64,000 bases of DNA from an uncultured Pelagibacteraceae bacterium (GTDB lineage: Bacteria; Pseudomonadota; Alphaproteobacteria; Pelagibacterales; Pelagibacteraceae). How positions within the stretch are numbered: the first letter of the stretch is position 1; every line of letters begins with the position of its first letter. A program made the translations under genes and the position numbers. Shown here one piece after another: positions 52,636 to 60,975 of the stretch. Location of the stretch: contig CACDFI010000003.1 in NCBI GenBank assembly GCA_902551985.1, forward strand, positions 1 through 64,000. The letters are read 5' to 3'. The notes beneath the pieces are model-generated. The model was not told where the DNA came from. It did not search any database and saw only the letters and a list, made by a program, of their open reading frames with translations.

Positions 52636-53265
52636 TTATTTTGTCACTTCATATAGACCAAGCCATGCATTTACATCTTTACTAGCAATATAATCAGATT
52701 TAAAAAACTCTATTTCTTTCCATTTATTTTCATTTTTTAATTGTTTGATTTTTTTATCAAATCCATATTCCTCATATATTCCTTCGTTAATAGTGAAACA
52801 AATTAGACCTTTATTTTTAGTAATTCTAATAAACTCATCTAATGCAGGTGGTTTTACATGTCCAAAAGTAAATGTGCCCACACACATTAAAGCATCATAT
52901 TGATCATCCTTTTCCTTGATTGGTTTATTTAAATCTACTTTATCTAATTTTTTATAAAGGTTATTTGGAACCAAATCTAAAAGTTTTTGGGATAGATCGG
53001 CACCAAAAAAATTAGTGAAACCATACTTTTTCAATTCTACACCAACCAATCCAGTTCCACATCCAGCATCATAAATATTAATATCTTTTTCTTTTTGATG
53101 TTTATTGAAAACTTCTGCTGTTTCCTTTGGGCCAGTATAATTCCATTCAACCATATCTTTATCATATTTATTATCCAAACCCCATTCGTCATAAAAATCC
53201 ATCACCTCTTTTGTTTCTTTTAGTTTATAAATTGGAACTTTGTTACCTACATCTTTTTGGGCCAT
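52636..53265 (-). CDS. Class I SAM-dependent methyltransferase
   Basis: A 209-residue protein. The SAM motif I is INIYDAGCGTGLVGVELKKYG, followed by ADLSQKLLDLVPN, DLNKPIKEKDDQYDALMCVGTFTFGHVKP and a C-terminal strand WLGLYEVTK. The overall pattern is like the Williams-Beuren-type or methyltransferase-25-like group that acts on small molecules. The substrate is unknown. The start shares a base with the stop of paralogue 3, and the end is one base before the Rieske start, so the three are probably translated together. Confidence 0.85.
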   Translation of the reverse strand: MAQKDVGNKVPIYKLKETKEVMDFYDEWGLDNKYDKDMVEWNYTGPKETAEVFNKHQKEKDINIYDAGCGTGLVGVELKKYGFTNFFGADLSQKLLDLVPNNLYKKLDKVDLNKPIKEKDDQYDALMCVGTFTFGHVKPPALDEFIRITKNKGLICFTINEGIYEEYGFDKKIKQLKNENKWKEIEFFKSDYIASKDVNAWLGLYEVTK

Positions 53266-55670
53266 TACCCTCTCATTTTTTCTCCACTTGGATCATAAAG
53301 TGCTTCTTTGATAATTGAACAATTGAATAAATCACCATTAATTTCTACTTGTATTCCATCTTCAGATGATAAATTTTTTTGATCTAGATATGAAAAAGCA
53401 ACACTTTTATTTACAAAATGAGCAAATCCACCTGAAGTTATATACCCAATGCTATTATCTCCCTTCATTACTGCTTCATTGTTTGTGACATCTATGTCGT
53501 TTGTTTGAATTATTAAAGGAACTAATCTATTCGAGCTATTGTCTTGTTTTGCTTTTTCTTTACCAATAAATTCTTTGTTCCAATTAATGAAACTTTCTAA
53601 TCCAGTTTCTTTAGCAGTAAAATCAGGTCGATAGTCTAAAGTCCACGCACCCCAATTTTTCTCTAGTCTCATAGACATTAAAGCTCTTCCACCAAAAGGT
53701 TTAATACCAAATTCTTTTCCCGCCTCCATTAACTCCTCATAAAGTTTAATTTGGAAATGTGGCGCAACATATATTTCATAACCAAGTTCACCCGTGAATG
53801 AAATTCGGTTTATAATTGCTGGAACACCTCCAACAAACATTCTTCTTGAGTCTCTAAATCTAAATTTTTCATTAGATACATCGTCTCTAACTATTTTTTC
53901 TAAAACTTTTCTCGAATTAGGTCCTGCTATAGATATTCCATGAAATTCATCTGATCTATTTTTATATTCAACATTAAATTTATCTAAATGGCTTTCGAAC
54001 CAACGTCTATGCATTTCTTGAGCTGGACCTGAGCCAAAAACCATAAATTCGTTTTCATCAAGGCATGAAACTGTGAGATCGCCACATAATTTTCCTCTAT
54101 AGGATAACATAGGAGATAACGATATTCTTCCTGGATTTGGAAGTTTGCCTGCCATAACATGATCTAAAAATTTTCTTGCATCTTTTCCTTTAAATTGATG
54201 TTTTGAAAAATTAGCAACTTCAATATAACCAACATTTTCTCTTACATTAATAACTTCTTTGGAGACATAATTATGCGATCTAGATCTTTTAATAGTTGGC
54301 TCTTCGTATGCATCTTTTTTATCATTTGCAAACCACAAAACATTTTCCAAACCAAAGCTATCTCCCATAACTGCACCTTGATCTACAAACCGGTCATAAA
54401 GAGCTGTTGTTTTTTGTTTTCTTCCTTTTGGTAAAGTTTCATTTGGAAATGTCATAATAAATCTTCGTTCATAATTTTCAGAAGATTTAATTGTTCCGTA
54501 TTGAGGTGATGCATAATCTCCAAATCTTGCAACATCCATTGCCCAAACATCTATTGATGGTTCTCCGTCAATTATCCATTCAGCAATACATTTTCCAACT
54601 CCTCCTCCTTGACAAAAACCAGCCATTACACCCACTGCTACCCAATAATTTTTCATTCCGGGAACGGGACCAATTAATGGTGATCCATCAGGTCCAAAAG
54701 TAAAAGGCCCATTTACAATATTTTTAATTCCTGCTTTTTCTAATGCTGGCATTCTTTCAAAACCTATTGCTAATCTGTCTTGTATATTATCTAATTTTGG
54801 TTCTAGTAACTCATGACCAAAATTCATCGGTGTTCCTTCAACCTTCCATGGTGTTGATTTTGGTTCATAAGTTCCAAGAAGCATTCCTTTTCCTTCTTGT
54901 CTAAAATAAATGTTACCTTCAAAATCAGTTCCAATAGGAATTCTTTGATCGCCCATTGCTTCAATTTCTGGAATAGCTTCAGTAATTAAGTAGTGATGCT
55001 CCATTGGTTGAACTGGAAGATTAATTCCTGCAAGCTGTCCAACTTCTCTTGCCCATAAACCTCCAGCGTTAATAACTATTTCAGCTTTTATATTGCCCTT
55101 GTCAGTTATCACATCCCAACTTCCATCCTCTTTTTGTTTTGTGTCTTTTACAACTGTATGTGTATAATATTTTCCACCATGAACTTTTGCTGCTTTAGCA
55201 AAAGCATAAGTCACACCTGATGGGTCTACTTCCCCATCAATTGGATCCCACAATGCTAGAAGGTATCTTGATGGATCAATTAAAGGATTTTTCTTTTTTA
55301 CTTCCTCTAAAGAAACAAACTCTTGGTCAAGACCCATATATCTTGCTTTAGACCTCTCTCTTTTTAAATAATCCGCCCAAACATCATTTGAAGCCAAATA
55401 AAATCCCCCACTTGATTTGAATCCAACTGAATGGCCAGACTCTTTTTCAATTTCTTTGTACAATCCGATTGTATAAGCCATCATTCTAGAAATATTTGGG
55501 TCAGATGAAATCACATGTACATTTCCAGCTGCGTGCCAAGAGGATCCAGATGTGAGTTCATTTCTTTCAAGAAGAATACAATCTTTTAAACCAAACTTTG
55601 ATAAATGATAAAGAATGGAACAGCCTACTACGCCGCCACCTATGATGACTACTTTTGCATGATTTTGCAT
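53265..55670 (-). CDS. Dimethylglycine/sarcosine dehydrogenase-like flavoprotein (paralogue 3)
   Basis: An 801-residue protein with VVIIGGGVVGCSILYHLSKFG, and SGSSWHAAGNVH placing His46 at the covalent-flavin position. The C-terminal GcvT-like region shows SFTGELGYEIYVAPHF, and FGGRALMSMRLEKNWGAWTLDYRP near residue 680 (read in parts). It lies directly after bhmT (gap of one base), so the likely substrate is the dimethylglycine released by BHMT. It would pass its one-carbon unit to folate and its electrons to ETF. The gene ends in a one-base overlap with the methyltransferase. Confidence 0.92.
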   Translation of the reverse strand: MQNHAKVVIIGGGVVGCSILYHLSKFGLKDCILLERNELTSGSSWHAAGNVHVISSDPNISRMMAYTIGLYKEIEKESGHSVGFKSSGGFYLASNDVWADYLKRERSKARYMGLDQEFVSLEEVKKKNPLIDPSRYLLALWDPIDGEVDPSGVTYAFAKAAKVHGGKYYTHTVVKDTKQKEDGSWDVITDKGNIKAEIVINAGGLWAREVGQLAGINLPVQPMEHHYLITEAIPEIEAMGDQRIPIGTDFEGNIYFRQEGKGMLLGTYEPKSTPWKVEGTPMNFGHELLEPKLDNIQDRLAIGFERMPALEKAGIKNIVNGPFTFGPDGSPLIGPVPGMKNYWVAVGVMAGFCQGGGVGKCIAEWIIDGEPSIDVWAMDVARFGDYASPQYGTIKSSENYERRFIMTFPNETLPKGRKQKTTALYDRFVDQGAVMGDSFGLENVLWFANDKKDAYEEPTIKRSRSHNYVSKEVINVRENVGYIEVANFSKHQFKGKDARKFLDHVMAGKLPNPGRISLSPMLSYRGKLCGDLTVSCLDENEFMVFGSGPAQEMHRRWFESHLDKFNVEYKNRSDEFHGISIAGPNSRKVLEKIVRDDVSNEKFRFRDSRRMFVGGVPAIINRISFTGELGYEIYVAPHFQIKLYEELMEAGKEFGIKPFGGRALMSMRLEKNWGAWTLDYRPDFTAKETGLESFINWNKEFIGKEKAKQDNSSNRLVPLIIQTNDIDVTNNEAVMKGDNSIGYITSGGFAHFVNKSVAFSYLDQKNLSSEDGIQVEINGDLFNCSIIKEALYDPSGEKMRG

Positions 55671-55671
55671 G

Positions 55672-56712
55672 TTAGTATTTTATTTCTTTATTGACGTTTT
55701 TCAATGTCTTGTCTGTCCCATGGTGAAAATGTTTAGTCATATCTGGCATGTACTTCATGGCAATTGGTTTTTTACCAACCGCAACAGCCATTTCTCTAAC
55801 ATGATGAGCTTCAGCACCACAACAAATACCGATTAAATTAATTTTCTCTTTAAGACATTCTTTTGCAAATTCAGCCATTTCAAATCTGTTACAATATAAA
55901 TTATCTAAGGCAACAGGGAATGCATTTCCTCCAGGAATGCAGTCACATCCGTGATCTGTTTGATTCAAAAATCCTGGTTCTTCCTCTGTTGTTCTATATG
56001 GAACAGGAAGACCTGCAACATGACAGGAAACTTTTTTTCTTATTTTTTTTAAAAGTTTCATGGTCATTTCTGGACCTCTATAACAATTCAAACCAACAAC
56101 ATCAGCACCAAGATCTTCAATTATTTTACATGCGTCTTCAGCAGTGTGGCCATCTCTTGTCAAATCACCACGAGGTATTGCATAATTGGCAACTGCAATC
56201 AAACCTTCATCCTTAATTGCTTTTAAAGCTATCTTCATTTCATCTACCCAATTAATTGTTTCTGCAACTACAAAGTCAACTCCTGCCTCTTTGGCCCAAA
56301 GCACTTGCTCTTCGTACATCTTTTGACATTCTTTGAATGAGTTTTTGTCTTTTGGATCAAAAATATTTGTATTAGCAACATCTCCACAAACCATTAAGTC
56401 TAAATCTTTAAATTCTTTCGCAGCATCCTTTGCAATTTTAAGTGCATTTTTTTGCATCGGCTCTAGCAAATGTTCTTTTCCAATAATTCTTAATTTCTCT
56501 CTATGTCCATAATAGGTGAAAGCTTGAACAATATCTGAACCAGCTCTAATAAATTCTCTATGTAATTGTGTAACTACTTCTGGATGCTCTAAAACTACTT
56601 CTGGCACAAATGGACCTGCAGAAAGATATCCTCTCCTTTCCATCGCAAATAAATATCCCTCTGCGAATATTACGGGACCCTCATCTAATCTTGATAATAA
56701 ATTTTTATTCAT
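55672..56712 (-). CDS. bhmT: Betaine-homocysteine S-methyltransferase
   Basis: A 346-residue homocysteine S-methyltransferase-family enzyme. The zinc site is Cys210 (GLNCYRGP) with Cys297 and Cys298 (GICCGAEAHH). Further motifs are ADIVQAFTYYGHREKL-type substrate loop (SDIVQAFTYYGHREK) and VVAETINWVDEM. It transfers a methyl group from glycine betaine, or a similar onium compound, to homocysteine, giving methionine and dimethylglycine. It is the promoter-proximal gene of the long minus-strand operon. There is no clear Shine-Dalgarno sequence before 56712. Confidence 0.9.
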   Translation of the reverse strand: MNKNLLSRLDEGPVIFAEGYLFAMERRGYLSAGPFVPEVVLEHPEVVTQLHREFIRAGSDIVQAFTYYGHREKLRIIGKEHLLEPMQKNALKIAKDAAKEFKDLDLMVCGDVANTNIFDPKDKNSFKECQKMYEEQVLWAKEAGVDFVVAETINWVDEMKIALKAIKDEGLIAVANYAIPRGDLTRDGHTAEDACKIIEDLGADVVGLNCYRGPEMTMKLLKKIRKKVSCHVAGLPVPYRTTEEEPGFLNQTDHGCDCIPGGNAFPVALDNLYCNRFEMAEFAKECLKEKINLIGICCGAEAHHVREMAVAVGKKPIAMKYMPDMTKHFHHGTDKTLKNVNKEIKY

Positions 56713-56844
56713 ATTTATTTAATAATTTATTTCTAAATAAAGAGAGTATAAAGACAATTTTAACACAACTCAAGGTTGAAACTAGTTTGCAATTTTTCCA
56801 TCTATATGTTCTGATGATTTATAATTAATTAATTAGGAGAAATA
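56713..56844. promoter_or_regulatory. Divergent control region between bhmT operon and betaine transporter operon
   Basis: This 132-base gap must hold promoters for both the minus-strand pathway operon and the plus-strand transport operon. On the plus side TTAGGAGAAATA is a good ribosome site for 56845. On the minus side no Shine-Dalgarno is seen, and the bases just before the start form only an AT-rich weak hairpin (TTTATTT-AG-AAATAAA). The word AAACTAGTTT (56780-56789) is a perfect 10-base palindrome and a candidate operator. In Pelagibacter ubique bhmT is known to follow a SAM-V riboswitch. I could not recognise one here by eye, which is weak negative evidence. Confidence 0.5.
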
Positions 56845-57855
56845 ATGAAAATCAAAAAATTACTTCTATCTGCTGCTGTAATATTTGGACTAACTTCTTT
56901 TGGAAGTGTTGCCAACGCAGCTTGTGGGAACATAACTATCGCTAATATGAACTGGGCTTCAGCAAACTTCATGGCTGAAGTTGACAAAATCATATTAGAA
57001 GAAGGTTACGGATGTTCTGTTGAATTGGTGCCAGGTGCAACAATGCCTACATTTACATCTATGCAAGAAAAAGGTGAGCCAGATGTTGCTCCAGAATTTT
57101 GGGCTAACGCTGCAATCATTGCTTTAAATAAAGCAGTTGATGAAGGAAAAATGCACTCACTTAATAAAGCACCTATTACTGGTTTAGGTGAAGGATGGTG
57201 GGTGTTACCTGCTACTTTAGAAAAACATCCTGAACTTACAACTGCTGAAGCAATTTTGGCAAGACCGGATCTATTTCCTCATCCAGAGGATCCATCAAAA
57301 GGTGGGTTTCATATTTGTCCTCCAGGATGGAACTGTGAACTAAGTAATAGAAATCTTTACAAAGCTTTTGACATGGAAGCAAAAGGTTGGGCTATTGTTG
57401 AAACAGGTTCTGCTGCAGGATTAGATGGATCAATTGCTAAAGCTGCTGAAAGAGGTGAAAACTGGTTTGGTTACTATTGGTCACCAACAGCTATCATTGG
57501 TAAATATGATATGAGAGCTGTGGACATGGGAGCTTGGGGTGGAAAAGATAACTGGGATAAATGTATAGTTTTACCAGAACAAGAATGTGGAGACCCTAAA
57601 GCAACTTCATGGACAAAATCTGAAGTTTACACAATCGTAACTGACAATTTCAAAAATACAGCTGGAAGTGCTGGTATGGATTATTTCAAAAAAAGAACTT
57701 ATCCAGGTCCAGTAATGAACGGTATGTTAGTTTGGATGGGTGAAAACCAAGCAGAGGGTGCTGATGCTGCAATTGAATTCCTAACAAACCAAGAAGATGT
57801 TTGGTCTAAGTGGGTTTCAAGTGAAGCTGCTGCAAAAATAAAAAAAGCACTTTAA
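56845..57855 (+). CDS. proX: Glycine betaine/proline betaine-type periplasmic binding protein
   Basis: A 336-residue ProX/OpuAC-family protein with a signal peptide (MKIKKLLLSAAVIFGLTSFGS to near NAA). The ligand pocket of this family is an aromatic box; aromatic-rich stretches occur at NMNWASANF, APEFWANA, GEGWWVLP, GENWFGYYWSP and MDMGAWGGKDNW-like segments. Cys pairs (CPPGWNC, DKC..QEC) suggest disulfides. It binds quaternary ammonium or sulfonium compatible solutes for import. It is first in the operon, with a strong ribosome site, and is followed by a perfect hairpin before the permease gene. Confidence 0.88.
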   Translation: MKIKKLLLSAAVIFGLTSFGSVANAACGNITIANMNWASANFMAEVDKIILEEGYGCSVELVPGATMPTFTSMQEKGEPDVAPEFWANAAIIALNKAVDEGKMHSLNKAPITGLGEGWWVLPATLEKHPELTTAEAILARPDLFPHPEDPSKGGFHICPPGWNCELSNRNLYKAFDMEAKGWAIVETGSAAGLDGSIAKAAERGENWFGYYWSPTAIIGKYDMRAVDMGAWGGKDNWDKCIVLPEQECGDPKATSWTKSEVYTIVTDNFKNTAGSAGMDYFKKRTYPGPVMNGMLVWMGENQAEGADAAIEFLTNQEDVWSKWVSSEAAAKIKKAL

Positions 57856-57870
57856 TAAAATAAAATATTG

Positions 57871-57896
57871 CCAAACCCACTCTTTAGTGGGTTTGG
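57871..57896 (+). terminator. Perfect hairpin between binding protein and permease genes (attenuator)
   Basis: CCAAACCCACT (57871-57881) pairs perfectly with AGTGGGTTTGG (57886-57896) across a CTTT loop, 11 bp in all. Only two T bases and an A-rich run follow, so complete termination is unlikely. The hairpin may instead stabilise the upstream message or cause partial termination, giving more binding protein than permease. It is the third binding-protein/permease boundary in the window with such a structure. Confidence 0.75.
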
Positions 57897-57908
57897 TTAA
57901 GTAAAATT

Positions 57909-58793
57909 ATGGATTTCTTTAATAAAATTCCTGTAATGGATCGAACAGCTTTAAGAGAGCTTAAAAAAGGAATAGACTCTAGTTTTAAAGAATTTTCAAG
58001 AGCCTATGGAGATGGAATTGAAGGTTTTTTTGATCCACTTTTGCATTTTTTAATTTGGTTGGAAAAATTATTAGTCAATAGTCCTTGGCCATTAGTAATA
58101 GGTGTATTTGCTTTGTTGGCATGGATTGGATCAAGAAGTATTAAACTGGTAATAGGTACAATAATTTGTTTTATGATTATTGGTTATTTTGGAATGTGGA
58201 AAAACTGTATGGCTACTGTTGCTATAATTTCTGTTTCTACACTTGTCTGTATTGTTGTTGGAATACCTATTGGAGTATTAATGTCTAAATCAAGCAGAGC
58301 AGAAAAAGCAATTTTACCCGTTTTGGATATGATGCAAACTATTCCAAGTTTCGTTTACCTTATACCTATAATTATGCTTTTAGGTATTGGAAAAGTGCCT
58401 GGTTTATTGGCAGTTTGTATTTATGCTTTACCACCGGTAGTAAGGCTGACAAATCTTGGAATAAGAGAAGTAGATAAAGAAACACTTGAGGCAAGTGAGG
58501 CTTTTGGTGCAACTCCAATGCAAAAATTAAAATCTGTACAAATACCATTGTCGTTACCAACAATTTTTGCTGGAATTAACCAAACAATTATGATGGCTTT
58601 AGCTATGGTGGTAATTGCATCAATGATAGGCGTTAAAGGTCTTGGAGTACCTATTTTGCAGGCTATTTCTAATCAATATTTAGCACTTGGAATGATGAAT
58701 GGTTTAGCAATAGTGGCTCTAGCAATCATCTTTGACAGAGTTACACAGCAGTATGGTCAAAGAATTCAAAAACACAGAGGTCAGAAAAAGTAA
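57909..58793 (+). CDS. proW: Glycine betaine/proline betaine ABC transporter permease
   Basis: A 294-residue ProW-type permease. An N-terminal soluble segment (to about residue 50) precedes six or seven membrane helices. The core shows ISVSTLVCIVVGIPIGVLMS, LDMMQTIPSFVYLIPI and the EAA loop LEASEAFGATPMQKLKSVQIPLSLP. It forms the channel for ProX-delivered betaines. The partner ATPase (ProV) is not encoded in this window on either strand, so it must lie elsewhere. Confidence 0.92.
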   Translation: MDFFNKIPVMDRTALRELKKGIDSSFKEFSRAYGDGIEGFFDPLLHFLIWLEKLLVNSPWPLVIGVFALLAWIGSRSIKLVIGTIICFMIIGYFGMWKNCMATVAIISVSTLVCIVVGIPIGVLMSKSSRAEKAILPVLDMMQTIPSFVYLIPIIMLLGIGKVPGLLAVCIYALPPVVRLTNLGIREVDKETLEASEAFGATPMQKLKSVQIPLSLPTIFAGINQTIMMALAMVVIASMIGVKGLGVPILQAISNQYLALGMMNGLAIVALAIIFDRVTQQYGQRIQKHRGQKK

Positions 58794-58855
58794 CCCTGAC
58801 ACTTTGATCTAATATTTTTCTAGACAGTTATTTTAAAATAAATAATTATTCATTA

Positions 58856-59584
58856 ATGAATTTTTCATTAGAAATTGGACCTCACACTGATCTTGATACT
58901 TTGCCAAGTGTGAAAGATGTGTATGTCACAATGCTACCTGGAGGTGATTATAAGGAAACTGCTGACAAGTCTGGAGATTTGGTAAAAAAAGGTTTTAACC
59001 CAGTTCCTCATTTTCCAGCTAGATCAATTAATAGCGAAAGTGAATTAAAAGAGTATGTTTTAAGATGTAAAGATTTAGGTGTAAAACAAGTTCTTGTTAT
59101 TGGAGGTAGTCGTGAACCAATTGGAAAATTTGATAGCTCCTATCAGATATTAGAAACAGGATATTTTGATGGGATAAAGATCGGAATTGCTGGACATCCT
59201 GAGGGGAGTCCTGATATATCCGATTCAGATTTAGAAAAAGCTATGATAGATAAAAAGCCTTATGCTGATTATATAGTTACTCAATGGTTACTTGATGCTC
59301 AGCCTATCGTTGATTTTATTTCTAAACAAACGATACCAGTTCATGTTGGAATAACTGGGCCCATGAAAATTTCAAGCTTAATAAAGTTTGCAAATATTGT
59401 AGGGGCAAAAAATTCCATTAACTTTCTTAAATCTAATTTTACTAAGGCATTAGATTTATTGAAACCTAAAGACCCTAATGATCTAATTGGGAAAGTTAAA
59501 TCGCATACTGATTATTTTCACATTTATACATTCGGCGGCTTGAAGGAAACAAACAAGTGGTTGAAGGAGAATAACTATGTCTAA
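58856..59584 (+). CDS. Methylenetetrahydrofolate reductase-like protein (short form)
   Basis: A 242-residue protein of the MTHFR superfamily. The TIM-barrel pattern is visible as VYVTMLPGGDYKET, NPVPHFPARSI, GVKQVLVIGGSREPIG, IGIAGHPEGSPDI and DYIVTQWLLDA, with VGITGPMKISSLIKFA near the end. It is shorter than MetF (about 290). It probably handles methylene- or methyltetrahydrofolate produced by the GcvT-like protein, whose start it overlaps by eight bases. Direction and cofactor are not determinable here. Confidence 0.8.
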   Translation: MNFSLEIGPHTDLDTLPSVKDVYVTMLPGGDYKETADKSGDLVKKGFNPVPHFPARSINSESELKEYVLRCKDLGVKQVLVIGGSREPIGKFDSSYQILETGYFDGIKIGIAGHPEGSPDISDSDLEKAMIDKKPYADYIVTQWLLDAQPIVDFISKQTIPVHVGITGPMKISSLIKFANIVGAKNSINFLKSNFTKALDLLKPKDPNDLIGKVKSHTDYFHIYTFGGLKETNKWLKENNYV

Positions 59585-60935
59585 AGAATTTGACTATAGT
59601 AAGCTAAGACACGTAACATCAGTAGATCAATCTGATAGAAAAGTGCCTTATAATTTAAGACAAAGCGGACCAACAAAAGTTGAAATGTTAATTTCAACAC
59701 GTGTAAGAAAATCACCATACTGGCATTTATCAATGCAAGCTGGTTGTTGGAGAGCAACTGTATACAATCGTATTTATCATCCAAGAGGCTATGTAAAACC
59801 TGAAGATGGTGGTGCAATGGTCGAGTACGATGCAATTGTTAATCATGTAACAATGTGGAATGTTGCTGTTGAAAGACAAATTAGAGTAAAGGGTCCTGAT
59901 GCAGAAAAATTTGTAGACTATGTAATTACAAGAGATGCTACAAAAATCTCTCCAATGAGAGCAAGATATGTAATTCTTTGTAATGCATATGGCGGCGTAT
60001 TAAATGATCCTATACTTTTAAGAATATCGAAAGACGAATTTTGGTTCAGTTTATCTGATAGTGATATAGGACTTTATTTACAAGGGGTTAATTCTGATGA
60101 GAGATTTAATGTAGAAATAGATGAAATAGATGTAAGTCCGGTTCAAATTCAAGGACCAAAGTCAAAGGCATTAATGAAAGATTTATGTGGTGATCAAGTT
60201 GATTTCGATAATATGCCTTTCTATGGTTTAGCTGAAGCTAAGGTTGGGGGAAGAAGTTGCGTGATATCTCAATCAGGGTTTTCTGGTGAGGCCGGATATG
60301 AAATATATTTAAGAGAATGTACTTTATATGCAGAGGATATGTGGAATGCAGTTCTTGAAGCAGGAAAAAAGCATAACCTAATGGTTATTGCACCTGCACA
60401 CCACAGAAGAATTCAAGCTGGAATTCTTTCTTGGGGTCAAGATATGGACAATCAACACAATCCATTCCAATGTAATTTAGGTTATCAAGTTTCATTATCC
60501 GGTAAAGGTGAATGGAATAAAAAAGCTGACTATGTTGGAAAAAAAGCCCTTGAAAAAATGAAAGCTGATTTAAAAGCTGGGCATAAACCTTATAAACTTC
60601 AATTGGTTGGATTAGAATTAGGTGGAAAGCCAATTGAGGAATACGCTCCTGATTTTTGGTTAATTTCAGATGAAGGTGGTGGAGAGCCAATTGGGTTTAT
60701 TACTTCGCCTTGGTATCACCCTGAAAAAAAACAAAATATTGCAATGGGTTATGTACCATTCGATGGGACACTAAATGCTAATGGTTTTCCTAAAGGAAAG
60801 CTAGGAACTAAATTTAAGGTACACTTGCCTGAAAAATATTCTGAAACTCCAGGCAAACCTGTAGATGCAGTAGTTGTTGATATACCATTTAAAGAGTCTT
60901 ACAACGCGAATACAAGAGAAGTTGTAAAAGGTTAA
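59577..60935 (+). CDS. GcvT/DmdA-like folate-dependent demethylase or aminomethyltransferase
   Basis: A 452-residue GCV_T-family protein, longer than DmdA (about 370) and free-standing, without an FAD domain. The core reads YDAIVNHVTMWNVAVERQIRVKGPDAEKFVDYV (residues 80-112), RARYVILCNAYGGVLNDPILL, SPVQIQGPKSKALM, GEAGYEIYL, and a C-terminal GFITSPWYHPEKKQNIAMGYVPF (read in parts). Relatives move methyl or methylene groups from amines, sulfonium or aryl-O-methyl compounds to tetrahydrofolate. AAGGAG lies inside the end of the MTHFR-like gene. With ProXW and the MTHFR-like protein it forms an uptake-and-demethylation unit. Confidence 0.82.
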   Translation: MSKEFDYSKLRHVTSVDQSDRKVPYNLRQSGPTKVEMLISTRVRKSPYWHLSMQAGCWRATVYNRIYHPRGYVKPEDGGAMVEYDAIVNHVTMWNVAVERQIRVKGPDAEKFVDYVITRDATKISPMRARYVILCNAYGGVLNDPILLRISKDEFWFSLSDSDIGLYLQGVNSDERFNVEIDEIDVSPVQIQGPKSKALMKDLCGDQVDFDNMPFYGLAEAKVGGRSCVISQSGFSGEAGYEIYLRECTLYAEDMWNAVLEAGKKHNLMVIAPAHHRRIQAGILSWGQDMDNQHNPFQCNLGYQVSLSGKGEWNKKADYVGKKALEKMKADLKAGHKPYKLQLVGLELGGKPIEEYAPDFWLISDEGGGEPIGFITSPWYHPEKKQNIAMGYVPFDGTLNANGFPKGKLGTKFKVHLPEKYSETPGKPVDAVVVDIPFKESYNANTREVVKG

Positions 60936-60945
60936 ATAATTATGT

Positions 60946-60966
60946 GGGAGGAGATTAACTCCTCCC
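60946..60966 (+). terminator. GC-rich hairpin after the GcvT-like gene
   Basis: GGGAGGAG (60946-60953) pairs with CTCCTCCC (60959-60966) over a 5-base loop, ten bases after the stop at 60935 and nine before the ATG at 60976. No T run follows, so it is not a standard terminator. The 5' arm also looks like a Shine-Dalgarno sequence, so it may hide a ribosome site or shield the upstream message. Confidence 0.55.
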
Positions 60967-60975
60967 CTAAATCTG

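Noticed and set aside
59577-60935. Direct naming as DmdA (DMSP demethylase)
   Set aside because: The protein is about 80 residues longer than DmdA and its N-terminus does not match the remembered P. ubique sequence; only the broader GcvT/DmdA fold is supported.
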